A stretch of DNA of 64,000 nucleotides from Eutreptiella sp. 'Long Island Sound 2002' (Eukaryota > Euglenozoa > Euglenophyceae > Eutreptiales > Eutreptiaceae). The translations under genes were made by a program, and so were the position numbers. The number at the start of each line of letters is the position of its first letter. Position 1 is the stretch's first letter. Positions 33,173 to 43,304 of this stretch are shown one piece after another. The stretch covers positions 10,905,513 to 10,969,512 of the forward strand of contig OZ038402.1 of the NCBI GenBank assembly GCA_964036045.1, in the 5' to 3' direction. The notes under the pieces were generated by a model, which saw nothing but the letters and a program-made list of their open reading frames with translations, was not told where the DNA came from and made no database searches.

Positions 33173-33682
33173 GTGACCACAGGGGTGTGGGCACAGGGGG
33201 CGCAGGTGTACGTAGGCTCTTGTGCAGTACTTGCGACCTTCCCTTCCACCCCCTGCACACAACTGCAACCTGCTGTCCCTAAGGTGCCCTTCCACATGCC
33301 AGGCGGATCCTGATGGTTCTGGCTTGGGCTAAAGATCGGTGGACCGTGGAGCCGTGGGTGGCAGTGCAGGGGGAAGGGGGGGGGGGTGTTGTGTGACTCT
33401 GTGGTTGACCCGTGTGGGTAGCAAGCCCACACACTCCCCCGCACACAAGGTACACAAGGTAAGTCTCCAAAGGTTCCACCTGCACCTTCGCTGTGCTCAC
33501 CTTAGTTAGGTCTCACCCTCCTCTTTTCAAGAGCTGCTCACTGCGGTGTGGCGGTCAATTTTTGACCCGTCCTGTAGACAACTAGGTGGGATACTACAGC
33601 AGATGAGCCCCGACAGCACCACACAATACTGTAGAGACGTGAGTTCGCAGACTGTGCGGTGCTTCAGCACCCACACCACACC

Positions 33683-33751
33683 ACACCACACCACACCTCA
33701 GCTCATCTCACCACACCACACCACACCACACCACACCACACCACACCACAG
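33683..33751. repeat. ACCAC pentanucleotide array 1
   Basis: Head-to-tail CACAC/ACCAC pentamers interrupted by CTCAGCTCATCTCACC. A related array lies at 34080-34213. Confidence 0.85.
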
Positions 33752-34079
33752 TGCAGCCGCCAAGAGGGGCCCAAAGCAGCTAGTCCAGCGCATGGGCCGC
33801 TGCCACTGCGACACACAGGTAACCCCCCCTCATCCCAGCGGACTTGGCCCGCGATCCCTGGAAGACAGCCAACGCTGAGTCGTGGGACGCCTGCAAGAAA
33901 CCTGCAGCCACCTACCAAGGCAGTGGGCGCGTAGCAGACAGGGCAGCGGTTAGATTTAGGATTAAGGATCAGGGCCCACCCATTTTGCACTTTTCTGTGT
34001 GCAAGACACCCTGGGCGTTGCCTTTTGGTAACAGTGCCTTTGGGACGCCACACTAGACCACACCGCACTTCACTGCACT

Positions 34080-34213
34080 GCACCACACCACACCACACCA
34101 CACCACACCTCAGCTCATCTCACCACACCACACCACACCACACCACACCACCCCACACCTCAGCTCATCTCACCACACCACACCTCACAACACCACACCA
34201 CACCACACCACAC
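34080..34213. repeat. ACCAC pentanucleotide array 2
   Basis: Same pentamer as at 33.7 kb with two copies of the CTCAGCTCATCTC interruption, so the two arrays share ancestry. The 330 bp between them hold no recognised gene. Confidence 0.85.
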
Positions 34214-35248
34214 CCTGAGTACTCCCCAGCTCTACCCACGGGCTGGGTGCCGGGTGCAAAGCCCCGAACGACAGGGCCCGGGCACCGCCAGTAGGCGGTG
34301 TACTAACAGTGTCGGGTGCGCGCACGTCCCAGTGCCAAGCGCCATCCCCAGGGACCCCGCGGCCCCTAGTACCGGCCGCCTCGGCCCTGGGAACGGTCAG
34401 CGACCCCCAATAGAGGATGGCTGACCTAGCCTCCCCCTCCGCTCCTCCCCAACACGCCCGCTCACGCACCAGCCCACGCAGGAGCCCGGACATGCGCCCC
34501 CCCCGCGCTCCAGCCTCAGCCCCCCCCGCTGCCGCCCCTGCGCGCGCCCCGGTGACCCCCCCATGCGCCCCCCCCTATGAGCGCTCCCTGCTGCCTCCCC
34601 TGCCCCACCACGCTCCCTGACCCTGCCCATCTCTCAGGCTGGCAGCGCCCGTGCGGCGCGCCTCCAGGGCCCCGCATCGGCGGCCGGCCGCGAGACATCC
34701 GGACCAGTGGAGGCCCCCGGACAGGGGCTTCAACGGAACGGCGGGACCGGGACGGGTGTGCCGGGTGTGTGCGTGGGTGAGGGAGGGGTGAGGCACTGGG
34801 GCCCCAGTGGGACGGCCTGCGCCGAGGCCTGAAAGGCCCGTGGCCCGGACATGCGCGGGGGGCCTCAACAACGACCCCCCGCCCTGCAATATGTGGAAGA
34901 ATATGTGGAAGAATGTGTGGAAGAAACAGTCCCTGTCCCCGTCCGGCTGGACGCCCCGGTATCGGTATCCAACATCCTTTAGGTACGGTATAAGCCCCCC
35001 CGGCCACCACCCCGGCGCCAACACCAGGGAGGGCGTCCGGGAGGGGTAACAGCCCCCGATCCCCCAAAGGCAGCCCCAAAGGTGAGCGCACCACTGGCGG
35101 GGCATGTCTGCGGGGTAAACAAATGCGCTGAGTAAAACCCTAATGTAATAATTACTGCATACTGCCATAAGTAATGCTTAACCGGGTAAAACGGCCCTCT
35201 CCCGGTGCCGGTTTAGTGCGCAGCCCCCAGAGCCGGACCCGACCGGCC
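34214..35248. other. GC-rich, no gene recognised
   Basis: C-rich sequence with several short hairpins (for example CACCGCC/GGCGGTG near 34285) and a 12-bp motif AATATGTGGAAG repeated about three times at 34888-34925. Open frames occur on both strands because stop codons are rare, not because of coding. Confidence 0.45.
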
Positions 35249-35460
35249 GTACTGAGGCGAGCCCAGAAATGGGTATGGCAGGCCAGACTTTAAGTGCTGG
35301 TAGCCACGCCTCAGTACACTCCGTGGGCTCATAAGGCCCACGGGGGCCCCAAACACCGTTACGTTCGGGAGTTAAGCCCCGGCGGTGTTTGGGGTTGTTC
35401 CTGGTTAAGAGGACTCACGTTGAGTCCCAGATACTGTTACCCCGGGGTTATGACCCCCGG
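35249..35460 (+). ncRNA. densely structured segment with 5S-rRNA-like features
   Basis: Perfect stems: GTACTGAGGCG (35249-35259) with 35307-35317; CCGTGGGC (35321-35328) with 35336-35343; CCCCAAACACCG (35347-35358) with 35383-35394; GGACTCA (35411-35417) with 35421-35427. Inside lie AAACACCG, GTTAAGC (35371-35377), CTGGTTAAGAGGACT and AGATACTGTTACC. These resemble, in order, 5S rRNA positions (AAACACCG, AGUUAAGC, UGGUUGGGAGACC, AGGUGCUGU). Helix I could be GGTAGC (35299-35304) with GTTACC. It is longer than normal 5S, so it may be a divergent 5S gene, a 5S-derived SINE or another RNA. Strand inferred from the 5S-like order. Confidence 0.35.
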
Positions 35461-35516
35461 TACTGCCTGCTTACTTGCCTGCTGCTGCTAAGAGGTAGGA
35501 GGGAGTACTCACGGGT

Positions 35517-38500
35517 CCTGCCGGAGGCTCCGAACACCCCCTGGGCTGGGCTCCCCGTCCCCCCCAGGCCGGTGCGCCCGGTTCTCCGAAGATACTGGCC
35601 CCCCACTGGCCTTGCAGGAGACTCCGAACACCCCCTGGGCAGGACTCCCCGTCCCCCCCGGGCCGGTGCGCCCGATTCTCTAAAGAAGATGGCCCCCCCT
35701 TGGCCTGGCAGGAGACTCCGAACACCCCCTGGGCAGGACTCCCCGTCCCCCCCGGGCCGGTGCGCCCGGTTCTCTGAAGAAGATGGCCCCCCATTGGCCT
35801 GGCAAGAGACTCCGAACACCCCCTGGGCAGGACTCCCCGTCCCCCCCGGGCCGGTGCGCCCGGTTCTCTGAAGAAGATGGCCCCCCCTTGGCCTGGCAGG
35901 AGGCTCCGAACACCCCCTGGGCAGGACTCCCCGTCCCCCCCGGGCCGGTGCGCCCGGTTCTCTGAAGAAGATGGCCCCCCCTTGGCCTGGCAGGAGACTC
36001 CGAACACCCCCTGGGCAGGACTCCCCGTCCCCCCCGGGCCGGTGCGCCCGGTTCTCTGAAGAAGATGGCCCCCCATTGGCCTGGCAGGAGACTCCGAACA
36101 CCCCCTGGGCAGGACTCCCCGTCCCCCCCGGGCCGGTGCGCCCGGTTCTCTGAAGAAGATGGCCCCCCATTGGCCTGGCAGGAGACTCCGAACACCCCCT
36201 GGGCTGGACTCCCCGTCCCCCCCGGGCCGGTGCGCCCGGTTCTCTGAAGAAGATGGCCCCCCATTGGCCTGGCAGGAGGCTCCGAACACCCCCTGGGCAG
36301 GGCTCCCCGTCCCCCCCAGGCCGGTGCGCCCGGTTCTCTGAAGAAGATGGCCCCCCATTGGCCTGGCAGGAGGCTCCGAACACCCCCTGGGCAGGACTCC
36401 CCGTCCCCCCCGGGCCGGTGCGCCCGGTTCTCTGAAGAAGGAGGCCCCCCATTGGCCTGGCAGGAGACTCCGAACACCCCCTGGGCTGGACTCCCCGTCC
36501 CCCCCAGGCCGGTGCGCCCGGTTCTCTGAAGAAGATGGCCCCCCATTGGCCTGGCAGGAGACTCCGAACACCCCCTGGGCTGGACTCCCCGTCCCCCCCG
36601 GGCCGGTGCGCCCGGTTCTCTGAAGAAGATGGCCCCCCGTAGGCCTGGCAGGAGGCTCCGACCACCCCCTGGGCAGGACTCCCCGTCCCCCCCAGGCCGG
36701 TGCGCCCGGTTCTCCGAAGATATTAGCCCCCCATTGGCCTGGCAGGCGGCTCCGAACACCCCCTGGGCAGGACTCCCCGTCCCCCCCAGGCCGGTGCGCC
36801 CGGTTCTCTGAAGAAGATGGCCCCCCGTAGGCCTGGCAGGGGGCTCCGGACACCCCCTGGGCAGGACTCCCCGTCCCCCCCGGGCCGGTGCGCCCGGTTC
36901 TCTGAAGAAGATGGCCCCCCGTAGGCCTGGCAGGAGGCTCCGAACACCCCTTGGGCTGGACTCCCCGTCCCCCCCAGGCCGGTGCGCCCGGTTCTCCGAA
37001 GATATTGGCCCCCCATTGGCCTGGCAGGAGGCTCCGAACACCCCCTGGGCTGGACTCCCCGTCCCCCCCGGGCCGGTGCGCCCGGTTCTCTGAAGAAGAT
37101 GGCCCCCCATTGGCCTGGCAGGAGACTCCGAACACCCCCTGGGCTGGACTCCCCGTCCCCCCCGGGCCGGTGCGCCCGGTTCTCTGAAGAAGATGGCCCC
37201 CCATTGGCCTGGCAGGAGGCTCCGAACACCCCCTGGGCAGGACTCCCCGTCCCCCCCAGGCCGGTGCGCCCGGTTCTCTGAAGAAGATGGCCCCCCATTG
37301 GCCTGGCAGGAGGCTCCGAACACCCCCTGGGCAGGACTCCCCGTCCCCCCCGGGCCGGTGCGCCCGGTTCTCTGAAGAAGGAGGCCCCCCATTGGCCTGG
37401 CAGGAGACTCCGAACACCCCCTGGGCTGGACTCCCCGTCCCCCCCAGGCCGGTGCGCCCGGTTCTCTGAAGAAGATGGCCCCCCATTGGCCTGGCAGGAG
37501 GCTCCGAACACCCCCTGGGCTGGACTCCCCGTCCCCCCCGGGCCGGTGCGCCCGGTTCTCTGAAGAAGATGGCCCCCCGTAGGCCTGGCAGGAGGCTCCG
37601 AACACCCCCTGGGCAGGACTCCCCGTCCCCCCCAGGCCGGTGCGCCCGGTTCTCCGAAGATATTGGCCCCCCATTGGCCTGGCAGGCGGCTCCGAACACC
37701 CCCTGGGCAGGACTCCCCGTCCCCCCCAGGCCGGTGCGCCCGGTTCTCTGAAGAAGATGGCCCCCCTTGGCCTGGCAGGGGGCTCCGGAAACCCCCTGGG
37801 CAGGACTCCCCGTCCCCCCCAGGCCGGTGCGCCCGGTTCTCCGAAGATATTGGCCGCCCATTGGCCTGGCAGGAGGCTCCGAACACCCCCTGGGCTGGAC
37901 TCCCCGTCCCCCCCGGGCCGGTGCGCCCGGTTCTCTGAAGAAGATGGGCCCCCGTAGGCCTGGCAGGAGGCTCCGAACACCCCCTGGCCTGGACTCCCCG
38001 TCCCCCCCAGGCCGGTGCGCCCGGTTCTCCGAAGATATTGGCCCCCCATTGGCCTGGCAGGAGACTCCGAACACCCCCTGGGCTGGACTCCCCGTCCCCC
38101 CCAGGCCGGTGCGCCCGGTTCTCTGAAGAAGATGGCCCCCCGTAGGCCTGGCAGGAGGCTCCGAACACCCCTTGGGCTGGACTCCCCGTCCCCCCCAGGC
38201 CGGTGCGCCCGGTTTTCCGAAGATAATGGCCCCCCATTGGCCTGGCAGGAGGCTCCGAACACCCCCTGGGCTGGACTCCCCGTCCCCCCCAGGGCAGTGC
38301 GCCCGGTTCTCTGAAGGAAATGGCCCCCCATAGGCCTTGCAGGAGGCTCCGACCACCCCCTGGGCTGGACTCCCCGTCCCCCCCAAGCCGGTGCGCCCGG
38401 TTATTGGAAGATGATGGCTCCCCATGGGCCTTGCAGGAGGTTCCGACCACCGCCTGGGCTGGGCTCCCCGTCCCCCCCAGGCCGGTGCGCCCGGTTATTA

Positions 38501-38715
38501 GCAGATGACGCCTCCCCATGGGCCCTGCAGGAGGCTCCGACCACCCCCTGGCCTGGACTCCCCGTCCCCCCCAGGCCGGTGCGCCCGGTTCTCCGAAGAT
38601 GATGGCCCCCCATAGGCCCTGAAGGATGCCCCGACCACCCCCTGGGTTGGACTCCCCATCCCCCCAGGCCGGTGCGCCCAGTAGTACATCCCCACAGGCC
38701 CGGCACTACACTCCG
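35517..38715. repeat. 94-bp satellite array, about 34 units
   Basis: Strict 94-bp period. Each unit contains CTGGGCAGGACTCCCCGTCC, a C-run, CCGGTGCGCCCGGTTCTC and GAAGAAGATGGCCCCCC (or GAAGATATTGGCC). Unit variants recur with a 940-bp (10-unit) spacing. Units at the right edge are the most divergent. Because 94 is not a multiple of 3 and the unit lacks stops, minus-strand frames stay open for up to 984 codons. I treat these as artefacts, not genes. Confidence 0.95.
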
Positions 38716-38722
38716 ACCACCC

Positions 38723-40535
38723 ATTGCAGGAGTTGCACTGCCCACTGCCCCCAGGCAGTGAGGCAGTGCATTGCAGGAGTTGCACTGCCCACTGCTCCCA
38801 GGCAGTGAGGCAGTGCGTTGCAGGAGTTCCGCTGACCACTGCCCCAGGGCAGTGAGGCAGTGCATTGCAGGAGTTGCGCTGCCCACTGCCCCCAGGCAGT
38901 GCGGCAGTGTATTGCAGAATTTGCACTGCCCACTGCCCCCAGGCAGTGGGGCAGTGCATTGCAGGAGTTGCACTGCCCACTGCCCCCAGGCAGTGAGGCA
39001 GTGCATTGCAGGAGTTCCGCTGCCCACTGCCCCCAGGCAGTGAGGCAGTGCATTGCAGGAGTTGCACTGTCCACTGCCCCCAGGCAGTGGGGCAGAGTAA
39101 TGCAGGAGCTGCACTGCTCACTGCCCCCAGGCAGTGCGGCAGTGTATTGCCGGAGGTCCACTGCCCACTGCCCCCAAGCCAGTGCGGCAGTGCATTGCAC
39201 GAGTTGCGCTGCGCACTGCCCCCAAGCAGTGCGGCAGTGTATTGCAGGAGTTGCACTGCCCACTGCCCCCAGGCAGTGAGGCAGTGCATTGCAGGAGTTG
39301 CACCGCCCACTGCCCCCAGGGCAGTGAGGCTGTGCATTGCAGGAGTTCCACTGCCCACTGCCCCCAGGCAGTGCGGCAGTGTATTGCAGAATTTGCACTG
39401 CCCAATGCTCCCAGGCAGTGGGGCAGTGCATTGCAGGAGTTCCACTGTCCACTGCCCCCAGGCAGCGAGGCAGTGCATTGCAGGAGTTGCACTGTCCACT
39501 GCCCCCAGGGCAGTGGGGCAGTGCATTGCAGGAGTTGCACCGCCCACTGCCCCAAGGCAGTGAGGCGGTGCATTGCAGGAGTTGCACTGCCCACTGCTCC
39601 CAGGGCAGTGCGGCAGTGTATTGCAGAATTTGCACTGCCCAATGCTCCCAGGCAGTGGGGCAGTGCATTGCAGGAGTTCCACTGTCCACTGCCCCCAGGC
39701 AGCGAGGCAGTGCATTGCAGGAGTTGCACTGCCCAGTGCCCCCAGGCAGTGAGGCAGTGCATTGCAGGAGTTGCACTGCCCACTGCCCCCAGGCAGTGAG
39801 GCAGTGCATTGCAGGAGTTGCACTGCCCACTGCTCCCAGGGCAGTGAGGCAGTGCATTGCAGGAGTTGCACTGCCCACTGCCCCCAGGCAGTGGGGCAGT
39901 GCATTGTAGAAGTTGCACCGCCCACTGCCCCCAGGCAGTGAGGTGGTGCATTGCAGGAGTTGCACTGCCCACTGCCCCCAGGCAGTGAGGCAGTGCATTG
40001 CAGGAGTTGCACTGCCTCACTGCCCCCAGGCAGTGAGGCAGTGCATTGCAGGAGTTGCACTGCCCACTGCCCAAAGGCAGTGCGGCAGTGTATTGCAAGA
40101 GTTGCACTGCCCACTGACCCAGGGCAGTGAGGCAGTGCATTGCAGAGGTTGCACTGTCCGCTGCCCCCAGGCAGTGAGGCAGTGAGGCAGTGCATTGCAA
40201 GAGTTCCACTGCCCACTGCCCCAGGGCAGTGATGTAGTGCATTGCAGGAGTTGCACTGTCCACTGCCCCCAAGCAGTGGGGCAGTGCATTGCAGGAGTTC
40301 CACTGCCCACTGCCCCCAGGCAGTGAGGCAGTGCATTGCAGGAGTTCCACTGCCCACTGCTCTGGGACAGTGAGGCAGTGCATTGCAGGAGTTGCACTGT
40401 CCACTGCCCCCAAGCAGTGAGGCAGTGCATTGCAGGAGTTCCACTGCCCACTGCCCCCAGGCAGTGAGGCAGTGCATTGCAGGGGGTCCACTGCCCACTG
40501 CCCCAGGGCAGTGAGGCAGTGCATTGCAAGAGATG
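38723..40535. repeat. 47-bp satellite array, about 38 units
   Basis: Period 47 bp with unit core GCAGGAGTTGCACTGCCCAC followed by TGCCCCCAGGCAGTG and AGGCAGTGCATT. It starts directly where the 94-bp array ends. Units differ by scattered substitutions, and local insertions occur near 40015 and 40170-40195. Long open frames across it (up to 736 codons on the minus strand) follow from the repeat. Confidence 0.95.
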
Positions 40536-40630
40536 CACCCCGGGGGGGCGGCCGGGCCCGGTCCTTGTATGCGACCCCCCCCAGCCCCCCCCCCCCCCCC
40601 GGCTTTTGAGAGATGGTGGGCTGGGGACAT

Positions 40631-40690
40631 GGCGCCAACGGCGCCCCCCTTTTTTCCGCCTGGCGCCAACGGCGCCCCCTTTTCTAGTGT
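40631..40690. repeat. duplicated GC hairpin with T-run
   Basis: GGCGCCAACGGCGCC (6-bp stem, 3-nt loop) at 40631-40645 and again at 40662-40676, each followed by a C-run and a T-run on the plus strand. This is the layout of an intrinsic or Pol III-type stop signal, but no gene ends here that I can see. Confidence 0.5.
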
Positions 40691-40730
40691 GAGCGCCAGA
40701 TTTCGCAAGACGAGGCGCTATACAAATGTC

Positions 40731-41024
40731 GTTTGTTGCCCAGACATGTTAACTGCAAACGTCAGCCCGCGGACAAGGGGCCCCTGGCGCGGGATGCTGC
40801 CACCCACAATGTGTAATGTGGGGTGTTCCACTTGTTTGTTTGACCCAGACATGTTAACTGCAAACGTCAGCCCGCGGACAAGGGGCCCCTGGCGCGGGAT
40901 GCTGCCACCCACAATGTGAAATGTGGGGTGTTCCACTTGTTTGTTTGACCCAGACATGTTAACTGCAAACGTCAGCCCGCGGACAAGGGGCCCCTGGCGC
41001 GGGATGCTGCCACCCACAATGTGA
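40731..41024. repeat. 105-bp tandem repeat, 3 units
   Basis: CAGACATGTTAACTGCAAAC occurs at 40741, 40846 and 40951. Units are nearly identical. The period is 35 codons, so frames stay in phase on both strands. It directly precedes the ORF pair at 41050. Confidence 0.95.
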
Positions 41025-41049
41025 GATTGAGATTGAGGGTGCGGCACAC

Positions 41050-41840
41050 TTGACAGTCCATGGGCAGTTCATGCCCCTGGAGCGTTATGCAAGCGCAGGG
41101 TTGCATGTTTGGCATGACCGTCTTCATTCCCGCGCAATGTCGTTTCCTGGTACCTCTGTCCAGTTTATTCGTTTGCAGGTAAATGAGGACAGCAAATGGT
41201 ATGCACCAACTAGTCAGTTGGATGCCCTTGCTGAATGGTGTGCTCAAACGGCACCTCAAAAGGTGCCGCCCTTGAAGTGTGAGCCGTATGAAGGCTTGTT
41301 TATGACAGATCGTGGTGACAAAGGGTTGACCACTGACCTTTCCCGCTCCTTGCAGTGCAAGATTTGTGAGGCAACAGTGCCTCGCATATGCATGCGCACA
41401 CATGTGGGTCAACACCTTCTGCGGAAGGAGTATGTTAAAGGTCAAGAAGACATGATTTGATGCACATTGCAGAGGCAGAGCAAGAGGCGGTGTTGAATTG
41501 GGTGCCTCATAAGGCAAACAAAAAAAAGAAGGGCAATTCTCCTGCAGAGGCTGATGACGCCCAGTCTGATGCAGCGGCCTCATCTGCACCTGGCGACATC
41601 GCTTCATCGTCGTCAAGCTTGCCTCCCTTGCCTTTGCCCCAGTCAAAGCCTCCCGCCCGCCCGCTCCCAAGTGAGTCGGAGGCAACGACCTCTGGGGCTG
41701 AGCGATCTCGGCCTCTTAAGAGCGTTGGGAAGCGCAACAAAAAGATGTGGGACGAAGCCCAACGTGAGCTTCATTCGAAGCGCGCCCGCCGAGACTCCTC
41801 CTCCTCCTCCTCAGAGGGGGAACTTTTCAAGGACCTCTAA
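41050..41840 (+). CDS. unrecognised protein, 3' portion, possible C2H2 finger and Ser/acidic tail
   Basis: A first frame (to TGA 41458-41460) contains LKCEPYEGLFMTDRGDKG and CKICEATVPRICMRTHVGQH, i.e. C-x2-C-x11-H-x3-H, a plausible zinc finger. A second frame, shifted by -1 and overlapping the first stop, continues with MHIAEAEQEAVLNWVPHK. A Lys/Ser/Pro-rich region and the end KRARRDSSSSSSEGELFKDL follow. The two are probably one protein broken by an indel or joined by splicing. No in-frame ATG exists near 41050, and an acceptor-like TTGACAG precedes it, so a 5' exon is missing. The low-complexity tail resembles that of the large ORF at 52-54 kb, so a mobile-element origin is possible. Confidence 0.5.
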
Positions 41841-42149
41841 GCGGAAGTCCATCCATTTCTTCTTTTAACCCCCAACTCTAACCAAGCCTCAGGAATTTTT
41901 CTCACAAACTAACCGGGGGGTGGGGGACGAACAAGGGCGGAGGGGGAAGGGGGGAGGGGGGAGGGGGGCAACACGGCGACCCTTAAGACTTTCTTCTCGG
42001 CAATGACGAGAAAGCGCTATCATCGCATACATACCTCCGTACCCCCAACCCCCCAGACACACACCCCCCAGGAGGTATGCATGTGGTAATAGTGGGTCGC
42101 GCGCAAGCCCCCCCACCTTGGGAAACCCCCCCCACGGCCAAAATCCCCC

Positions 42150-42210
42150 CCCTACACCCCCCAGCTGACCCCCCCCCCAGACTACCCCCTGCCCCCCCCC
42201 CCCCCCGAGT
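42150..42210. repeat. C-rich homopolymer tract
   Basis: Several C-runs, the longest about 16, separate 41841-42528 into short segments without recognised coding. Confidence 0.7.
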
Positions 42211-42528
42211 TTTGACAGATAGCTGGGGGGTGGGTCGCATCAGGACCGGTTGTAGTCGCCCCCCCGTGCATGGGGCTGTCCTGCTCTGTGCAGCGGACTG
42301 TGGCTCCTTCGCGTGGCCGTGGGCCCCCATCCGTCGGTCATATCGGACGCACCACAAGAACGGGGGTGCAGGCCATGCCCTCGGCACGTCCTCTGGACGC
42401 GGGGCCTTGTGAGCGGGGGCTCATGACGGATTCTCCTGTTCCTCTTTGGATACGGGCGAGCCCTCTGGCTCACAGGGGCTGAGGTACACGTAACAAGACA
42501 GCCTCGTGCGCCGAGGCCAGGGGCAGGC

Positions 42529-42868
42529 GGGCTTTCAATTGGGAGGGGAGGGGGTCGATAGAGCCCCCTGGCTAGACCCCCCCTCCATCCCAAAAGGGGC
42601 TCTATTGACGGGACCCTCAAAATCCTACCGAGACCCCCGGGCCTCGGAGGTGACCCAGACCCAAAAATCGGCAAAAAAAATGAAAATGGGATTTTTGGAA
42701 TCAGCGCGTCAAGGGGGTTCAGAAAAGACATCATTTGCCATGCATTTGGTGCAAAAAAAAAGTTGACCATTTTTAATGCTCAAAAACATGTCCTATCAAT
42801 TGAGCCGTTTTCCCAGACCCCCCCCCCCCAGTTTTGGGGGGCTCTATTGACCCCCCAGTTGAAAGCCC
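42529..42868. mobile_element. MITE-like element with terminal inverted repeats
   Basis: Left end GGGCTTTCAATTGGGAGGGG ... GGTCGATAGAGCCCCC (42529-42568) is the inverse of the right end GGGGGCTCTATTGACCCCCC ... AGTTGAAAGCCC (42836-42868), with a short G-tract insertion on the left. A third copy of GGGGCTCTATTGAC lies inside at about 42595. Length about 340 bp, no coding capacity. No convincing target-site duplication. Confidence 0.45.
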
Positions 42869-43207
42869 TACTGCCCTAGAGGGCCTCAGTATGTGCCCCA
42901 TTTATCATTTATTAATGGGCATTGGATACAGGTTTCTCCGTGGTCCCCGTGCAAGTGAGGGCTTTCGGGTGCTGTTGAGGGGTGATTGATTGCGTCGAGA
43001 TTGTGGGACGGTTTGTGAGGGTTCGTGGAGGGTCGGAGGGGCGTTGTCGACCAGGGGCTCATGGGTCTTTAGGGGCTGTGGGGTCCAGCGTTGTGGAGGG
43101 TCACGGAGGTTTGTGGAGGCGGCAGACGGGGGCGGATGTTCGCGGATGGTCACAGGCGGGTTGGTTGGCAGCGCACGTAGAGGCATGGGACACAACCACG
43201 GCCATAC

Positions 43208-43304
43208 CGTTGGGCTGGAATGGAGGCGGACTTGAATGCGAACCTTTGTCCCTCGATCGTGGCGACGTGAACGGTCTTGCTCTTGCCTGCCCCTAACTGT
43301 TTCC
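43208..43304 (-). CDS. possible protein-kinase glycine-loop exon
   Basis: Between acceptor TTTTACAG and donor CAACG|GTATGG the minus frame reads GKQLGAGKSKTVHVATIEGQ then RFAFKSAS. The spacing G-x-G-x-x-K-x-V ... A-x-K is that of protein-kinase subdomains I-II. Flanking catalytic exons (HRD, DFG) were not found, so this is a single candidate exon. Confidence 0.3.

Noticed and set aside
35130..35150. Telomere-like AAACCCTAA motif
   Set aside because: A single occurrence, no tandem repetition.
35448..38519. Minus-strand ORFs of 984, 883, 598 and 405 codons
   Set aside because: They are three frames of the same 94-bp satellite; simultaneous openness in all frames and lack of frame-specific constraint point to a stop-free repeat, not genes.
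38498..40708. Minus ORFs of 736, 506 and 430 codons and plus ORFs up to 221 codons
   Set aside because: Products of the 47-bp satellite, open in several fr­ames at once.
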